The notes below the pieces were generated by a model. The model ran no database searches. It was not told the DNA's origin and saw only the letters and a program-made list of their open reading frames with translations. The position numbers and the translations under genes are program-made. Shown in pieces: positions 35,337 through 39,496 of a stretch of 39,496 nt of DNA (position 1 is the stretch's first letter; each line of letters begins with the position of its first letter). Source of the DNA: Paludibacteraceae bacterium (GTDB lineage: Bacteria; Bacteroidota; Bacteroidia; Bacteroidales; Paludibacteraceae); contig JAFVDX010000018.1 in the NCBI GenBank assembly GCA_017478225.1, positions 1-39,496 on the forward strand. Direction: 5' to 3'.

Positions 35337-35344
35337 TACTTTTG
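35337..35344 (+). promoter_or_regulatory. Probable mutA promoter, -7 box only
   Basis: TACTTTTG followed by C matches the -7 consensus, but no TTG lies 19-21 bp upstream. It is the best candidate for the mutA operon promoter, about 95 bp before the ATG. Confidence 0.5.
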
Positions 35345-35438
35345 CACGCTTATAGTAATAATATGCCTTAAATGTGCATTATGTTTGGAAAATATTAGTT
35401 ATCAAATAGTCTAACTAACAATTAAATCAATTTAAATC

Positions 35439-37394
35439 ATGGCAGAAAACAAATTGCATCTGTTAGAAGACTTTGCCCCCGTCTCCACCGAGACTTGGAA
35501 AGCAAAGATTATAGCAGACTTGAAAGGTGCGGACTTCGACAAGAAACTTGTCTGGCGCACTCCGGAGGGCTTTAATGTACAGCCGTTCTATCGTCTGGAG
35601 GATGTAAAGAAACTCAGGACGACGGTGTCAGCCCCCGGTCAGTTCCCGTATGTACGCGGAACACGCACAAACAACGAATGGGCTATCCGCCAGAACATCT
35701 GTGCTTGCGACAATGCCCGTAAGGCTAACAAACTGGCGCTTGAGGTGCTCAACAAAGGTATCACCTCGCTCGGCTTCTGCTTGCAGGCAGAGAAACTCAA
35801 CTACCGCTTCATCAAGAACCTCTTGCAGGATATTGACGCGCGCGCTATCAGTATCAACTTCACTGTATGCGCATGCCACGCTCCTGAGTTGGCTCGTATC
35901 TTGGTGCGCTACTATGGTCGTCAAGGCTGGGATCTGCGTTCGCTCTACGGCTCCATCAATGTGGACCCGCTGAAGAACATGCTTGTGAAAGGCAAAGACC
36001 TGAGCCGCGAGAAGGTAGCAGAGAAAATCGTGGCAGTGGTAAAGGCAGCCAAGTCGCTTCCTAACTACCGCGTGGTAGGTGTCAACTCGGTTGTTATCAA
36101 TAACGCAGGTGCTTATTGCACACAAGAGTTGGCTTACGCACTCGCTTGGGGTGCTGAGTACATGACGATGCTCACTGAGGCAGGTGTTCCCAACTACGAG
36201 GCAGCACGCAATATCCGTTTCAACATGGGTATAGGCGGCAACTACTTCATGGAGATTGCCAAGTTCCGCGCAGGTCGTCTGCTTTGGGCAAAGATAGTAG
36301 AGGCATATAAGAACCCCATCTTCACCGCCGCTCTGAAAGAGGCTGCGAAGATGAATGTGAGTGCCGAGACCTCGAAGTTCAACATGACTGTGTTCGACGC
36401 ATACGTTAATCTGCTTCGCTCACAGACGGAGGCTATGTCAGCCGCTATTGCAGGTGTGGACGAGATAACCGTTACTCCGTTTGATGTAGCATACGAGCGT
36501 CCGACAGACTTCTCGGAGCGTATTGCTCGTAACCAACAGTTGCTCTTGAAAGAAGAGGCACACTTTGATAAGGTGGTTGACCCTGCTGCAGGTTCGTATT
36601 ATATCGAGACCCTGACGAACAACATCGCTGCTGAGGCGTGGAAGCAGTTCCTTGCAATACAAGAGCAGGGTGGGTTGTTCCAGATGATAAAAGAAGGCAA
36701 GGTGCAAGAGGCAGTTGAGGCTAATTTGAAGACTCGTCTTGCTGATGTTGCCAAACGCAAAGAGGTGCTGCTTGGCAGTAACCAATTCCCGAACTTCAAC
36801 GAGGTGGCAGGTAAGAAAATAAAAGCCGATGCAGGTGCTTGCAGTTCAATTTGCAACTGCAAAGAACCTAAGAAGAAAGCGGCTGCTTCATGCGGTTGCG
36901 GTGAGGCTTGCGAACCGGCACTGAAGACTCTCCCTGTGGCTCGTGCTGCAGAAGAGTTTGAGCAACTCCGTTTGGCTACCGAGGCATCGAAGCATCAGCC
37001 TGTGGCATTCATGCTCACGATAGGTAACCTCGCTATGCGTCTGGCACGCTCGCAGTTCTCATGCAACTTCCTTGCATGTGCAGGATATAAGGTAATTGAC
37101 AACAACGGCTTTAAGACCGTGCGTGACGGTATCAAGGCAGCCAAGAAAGCAAAGGCTGATATCATCGTGCTCTGCTCGTCGGACGATGAGTATGCTACCT
37201 ATGCTCCTGAGGCATGGAAAATCCTCTCAAAGGAAGCAGCCAAGACACCCGACAAGAAACATCCGCTCTTTGTCGTTGCCGGTGCGCCTGCTTGCATGCC
37301 CGACCTCCAAGCCCTCGGCATCGAGAACTTCATCCACGTCCGCGTCAACGTCCTCGAAACACTGAAATCATTTAACCAAAAGCTCCTGAAATAA
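35439..37394 (+). CDS. mutA: Methylmalonyl-CoA mutase small (beta) subunit
   Basis: 651 residues. Partner of MutB in the B12-dependent interconversion of succinyl-CoA and methylmalonyl-CoA, used for propionate/succinate metabolism. The N-terminal TIM-barrel-like domain (1-440) is related to MutB (MGIGGNYFMEIAKFRAGRLLW matches the MutB wording; FERPTDFSERIARN-type segment near 350). The C-terminal cobalamin-like domain (about 510-651) lacks the DxHxxG cobalamin-ligand motif, as expected of the non-catalytic subunit. Between them residues 468-491 form a Cys-rich linker with spacing CX3CXC-X10-CXCX3C, lysine-rich in the middle (EPKKKAAA). The next gene on this strand is not mutB but an inserted GxxExxY gene. 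Codon use is more GC-rich than in that neighbour. Confidence 0.95.
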   Translation: MAENKLHLLEDFAPVSTETWKAKIIADLKGADFDKKLVWRTPEGFNVQPFYRLEDVKKLRTTVSAPGQFPYVRGTRTNNEWAIRQNICACDNARKANKLALEVLNKGITSLGFCLQAEKLNYRFIKNLLQDIDARAISINFTVCACHAPELARILVRYYGRQGWDLRSLYGSINVDPLKNMLVKGKDLSREKVAEKIVAVVKAAKSLPNYRVVGVNSVVINNAGAYCTQELAYALAWGAEYMTMLTEAGVPNYEAARNIRFNMGIGGNYFMEIAKFRAGRLLWAKIVEAYKNPIFTAALKEAAKMNVSAETSKFNMTVFDAYVNLLRSQTEAMSAAIAGVDEITVTPFDVAYERPTDFSERIARNQQLLLKEEAHFDKVVDPAAGSYYIETLTNNIAAEAWKQFLAIQEQGGLFQMIKEGKVQEAVEANLKTRLADVAKRKEVLLGSNQFPNFNEVAGKKIKADAGACSSICNCKEPKKKAAASCGCGEACEPALKTLPVARAAEEFEQLRLATEASKHQPVAFMLTIGNLAMRLARSQFSCNFLACAGYKVIDNNGFKTVRDGIKAAKKAKADIIVLCSSDDEYATYAPEAWKILSKEAAKTPDKKHPLFVVAGAPACMPDLQALGIENFIHVRVNVLETLKSFNQKLLK

Positions 37395-37403
37395 TAACAT
37401 CCA

Positions 37404-37439
37404 CAGATTAAGCAGATTAAGCAGAAAGACTAACAGGAT
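37404..37439 (+). repeat. CAGATTAAG 9-bp units before the GxxExxY gene
   Basis: CAGATTAAG, CAGATTAAG, CAGAAAGAC and TAACAGGAT in register (37404-37439), starting 9 bp after the mutA stop. In the mutA frame the units read CAG ATT AAG without a stop, unlike the arrays after other genes. One more CAGATTAAG lies after the GxxExxY gene at 37894-37902, and related units are at 6012-6038. Confidence 0.85.
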
Positions 37440-37452
37440 AATTATAATTGTA

Positions 37453-37884
37453 ATGGAATCTTCAGAATATATATACAGTAATGAAACCTATAAGATTATA
37501 GGTGCCGCAATGGAAGTTCATAAAGAACTCGGCTGTGGTTTTTCTGAGTATGTATATCAAGAGGCTCTTATGAAAGAATTTGAAATTCAGCATTTACCTT
37601 TTGAAAAAGAAAAGATATTTGTGGTTTCTTATAAAGGTCAAATCTTGGATAAAGAATTTAGAACTGATTTTATTTGTTATAATAAGATAGTTGTAGAACT
37701 TAAAGCGGTTGATTCTTTAGTAAATGAACATTACTCACAAGTTCTGAATTATCTTAAAGTAACAGGATTAAAATTAGGTTTACTAATTAATTTTGGAGAG
37801 GCCTCTTTAGTGGTAAAAAGAATTATTCGTCCATCTTATTGGGATAAACAATCCGTTAAATCTGTTAAATTAGTGGACAGATAA
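37453..37884 (+). CDS. GxxExxY protein, PD-(D/E)XK nuclease-like
   Basis: 143 residues of the GxxExxY family (TIGR04256/PDDEXK_3 type), function unknown. The naming motif is GFSEYVY (29-35), preceded by IIGAAMEVHKELG. The nuclease-like core is TDFICYNKIVVELKAVDSL, with Asp72 and Glu82-x-Lys84. It is much more AT-rich than the mutA and mutB genes on either side, which are normally adjacent, so it looks inserted. CAGATTAAG repeats lie on both sides. The last 11 residues (QSVKSVKLVDR) are encoded by a 9-bp-periodic sequence, and a 28/35-identical copy lies 69 bp downstream in the same frame. No promoter was seen; it probably rides on the mutA transcript. Confidence 0.88.
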   Translation: MESSEYIYSNETYKIIGAAMEVHKELGCGFSEYVYQEALMKEFEIQHLPFEKEKIFVVSYKGQILDKEFRTDFICYNKIVVELKAVDSLVNEHYSQVLNYLKVTGLKLGLLINFGEASLVVKRIIRPSYWDKQSVKSVKLVDR

Positions 37885-37953
37885 AAAAGTTCGCAGATTA
37901 AGTAGAAGTATCCCAATTACTCAGTTAAATTTGTTGAATCAGTGGATAAATAA
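37850..37953 (+). repeat. 35-bp direct repeat at the GxxExxY 3' end
   Basis: Copy A 37850-37884 (end of the gene, containing GTTAAATCT-GTTAAATTA) and copy B 37919-37953 (GTTAAATTT-GTTGAATCA) match at 28 of 35 bases. Both end in a TAA in the same frame, copy B encoding SVKFVESVDK then stop. A CAGATTAAG unit lies between them at 37894-37902. Confidence 0.85.
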
Positions 37954-37964
37954 ATTAAGCATCT

Positions 37965-39496
37965 ATGAAACCAGATTTTAAAAATATCGACATCAAACAA
38001 GTAGCTGCTTCCAAAGTAGAAGGAGCTAACGAAGCTAACTGGCTGACACCGGAGCAGATTCCTGTCAAGCCCGTTTACACCAAAGAAGACCTCGAGGGCA
38101 TGGAGCACCTTGGCTACGTGTCAGGTATAGCACCATTTTTAAGAGGTCCGTACAGTGCCATGTACCCGCTGCGTCCGTGGACCATCCGTCAGTACGCCGG
38201 TTTCTCCACCGCACAGGAGTCTAACGCTTTCTATCGCCGTAACCTCGCATCAGGTCAGAAAGGTCTGTCAGTAGCTTTCGACCTCGCTACCCACCGCGGC
38301 TATGATGCCGACAACCCACGCGTTGTTGGTGACGTAGGTAAAGCAGGTGTGTCGATCTGCTCGGTGGAGGATATGAAAGTGCTGTTCGATGGTATTCCAT
38401 TGAATAAGATGTCCGTTTCCATGACCATGAACGGCGGCGTGCTGCCTATCATGGCGTTCTATATCAATGCCGGACTGGAGCAAGGTGCCAAACTCGAAGA
38501 GATGGCCGGTACCATCCAGAACGACATCCTCAAGGAGTTCATGGTGCGTAACACCTATATCTATCCGCCTAAGTTCTCAATGAAGATTATCGCCGACATC
38601 TTCGAATACACCTCGAAGAACATGCCTAAGTTCAACTCTATCTCTATCTCCGGCTACCACATGCAGGAAGCAGGTGCTACCGATGATATTGAGTTGGCTT
38701 ACACCCTTGCCGACGGTCTTGAATACCTCCGTGCAGGTGTCAATGCAGGCATGAACGTGGACGATTTCGCACCGCGTCTGTCGTTCTTCTGGGCTATCGG
38801 TATGAACCACTTCATGGAGATCGCTAAGATGCGTGCAGGTCGTATGCTGTGGGCTAAGATTGTTAAGTCGTTCGGTGCTAAGAACCCGAAATCACTCGCA
38901 CTGCGTACCCACTCACAGACCTCAGGCTGGTCGCTGACAGAGCAAGACCCGTTCAACAACGTAGGCCGTACATGTATCGAGGCTATGGGTGCCGCATTAG
39001 GTCACACACAGTCGCTCCACACCAACGCTCTCGATGAGGCTATCGCACTGCCTACCGACTTCTCGGCTCGTATCGCGCGTAACACGCAGATCTATATCCA
39101 AGAAGAGACCAAAGTCTGCAAGGAGATTGACCCATGGGGCGGCTCGTATTATGTTGAGAGCCTCACCAAGCAGATTGCCGAGCGTGCATGGGAGCATATC
39201 CAGGAAGTTGAGAAACTCGGAGGTATGGCTGCCGCTATTGAGACAGGTATTCCAAAGATGCGTATCGAGGAAGCCGCTGCCCGCACACAGGCACGTATCG
39301 ACTCAGGCACACAGAAGATTATCGGTATCAACGAGTATCGTCTTGACCACGAAGACCCGATTGACATCCTCGAGATTGACAACACCGCTGTTCGTGAGCA
39401 ACAGGTAGCTCGTTTGAAAGACCTCCGCGCTCATCGCGACGAAGCAGCCGTTCAGGAAGCCTTGAAGGAGATTACCGCTTCTGTTCAGGCATGGGC
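37965..39496 (+). CDS. mutB: Methylmalonyl-CoA mutase large (alpha) subunit, 3'-partial
   Basis: 510 complete codons are visible from ATG 37965 ([17 protein letters not shown]); the gene runs off the right edge, so the cobalamin-binding domain is not seen. The catalytic subunit of methylmalonyl-CoA mutase. Substrate-barrel signatures are present: [20 protein letters not shown] (with the active-site Tyr region), [58 protein letters not shown] and [29 protein letters not shown] carries Lys where Met is usual. It is preceded on the same strand by the GxxExxY gene and mutA, the expected partner. Start is 80 bp after the GxxExxY stop. Confidence 0.97.
   Translation, partial: MKPDFKNIDIKQVAASKVEGANEANWLTPEQIPVKPVYTKEDLEGMEHLGYVSGIAPFLRGPYSAMYPLRPWTIRQYAGFSTAQESNAFYRRNLASGQKGLSVAFDLATHRGYDADNPRVVGDVGKAGVSICSVEDMKVLFDGIPLNKMSVSMTMNGGVLPIMAFYINAGLEQGAKLEEMAGTIQNDILKEFMVRNTYIYPPKFSMKIIADIFEYTSKNMPKFNSISISGYHMQEAGATDDIELAYTLADGLEYLRAGVNAGMNVDDFAPRLSFFWAIGMNHFMEIAKMRAGRMLWAKIVKSFGAKNPKSLALRTHSQTSGWSLTEQDPFNNVGRTCIEAMGAALGHTQSLHTNALDEAIALPTDFSARIARNTQIYIQEETKVCKEIDPWGGSYYVESLTKQIAERAWEHIQEVEKLGGMAAAIETGIPKMRIEEAAARTQARIDSGTQKIIGINEYRLDHEDPIDILEIDNTAVREQQVARLKDLRAHRDEAAVQEALKEITASVQAW

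Noticed and set aside
37404..37439. CRISPR-like reading of the repeated CAGATTAAG units
   Set aside because: Units are contiguous 9-mers with no unique spacers and there are no cas genes, so it is a tandem repeat and not CRISPR.
1..39496. tRNA, rRNA or insertion-sequence transposase genes
   Set aside because: Spacers were read for cloverleaf-like or transposase signatures and none were seen. GxxExxY is nuclease-like but not a known transposase.

Overview
The window is from the chromosome of a member of the Bacteroidota, most likely order Bacteroidales. The evidence is a giant surface protein with a type IX secretion (T9SS) C-terminal signal, Listeria-Bacteroides (InlB B-type) repeats, a CarboxypepD-regulated TonB-dependent receptor, a split methylmalonyl-CoA mutase (mutA/mutB), and promoters of the Bacteroidetes type (TTG-N19/20-TAnnTTTG). 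I cannot resolve it below order level.

Layout. (1) 1-11966, + strand: a surface-protein cluster. It holds a giant repeat protein cut by the left window edge, a second giant protein with signal peptide and T9SS sorting domain, and a small Gly-rich/acidic protein ending in a hydrophobic segment and basic tail. (2) 12062-14336, - strand: metK and aqpZ behind a SAM-II riboswitch with an intrinsic attenuator. (3) 14664-23851: housekeeping genes, namely an acyl-CoA synthetase (+), pgi (-), a compact ispG (+), an acyl-ACP thioesterase (+), mfd (+) and yraN (+). (4) 35143-23959, - strand: a tightly packed set, capD/pglF-like dehydratase, wecA/tagO-like glycosyl-1-phosphate transferase, a receiver plus PEP/pyruvate-binding protein, a TonB-dependent receptor and mutS, ending at a terminator. 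(5) 35439-39496, + strand: mutA and mutB (cut by the right edge), split by an AT-rich GxxExxY nuclease-like gene.

The most unusual feature is a set of short-period tandem arrays (9, 8, 7 and 17 bp units) in most intergenic spacers. Several 9-bp arrays start at a gene's stop codon and repeat a stop codon once per unit in the same reading frame: 14 extra TAGs after the first protein, 4 TAGs after the second, 6 TAAs after aqpZ and 3 TAAs after the acyl-CoA synthetase. A related 9-bp array is embedded in frame inside mfd. CAGATTAAG units flank the GxxExxY gene, and its C-terminal tail is itself repeat-encoded and duplicated downstream. Other points worth attention are the SAM-II leader of metK, an IspG of Bacteroidetes type that lacks the usual large insert, a mirror-symmetric six-cysteine linker in MutA, and a receiver/ATP-grasp protein without the phosphohistidine domain.

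All calls come from reading the sequence; no database search was run. Family names rest on recognised motifs, and roles of the repeat arrays are inference.
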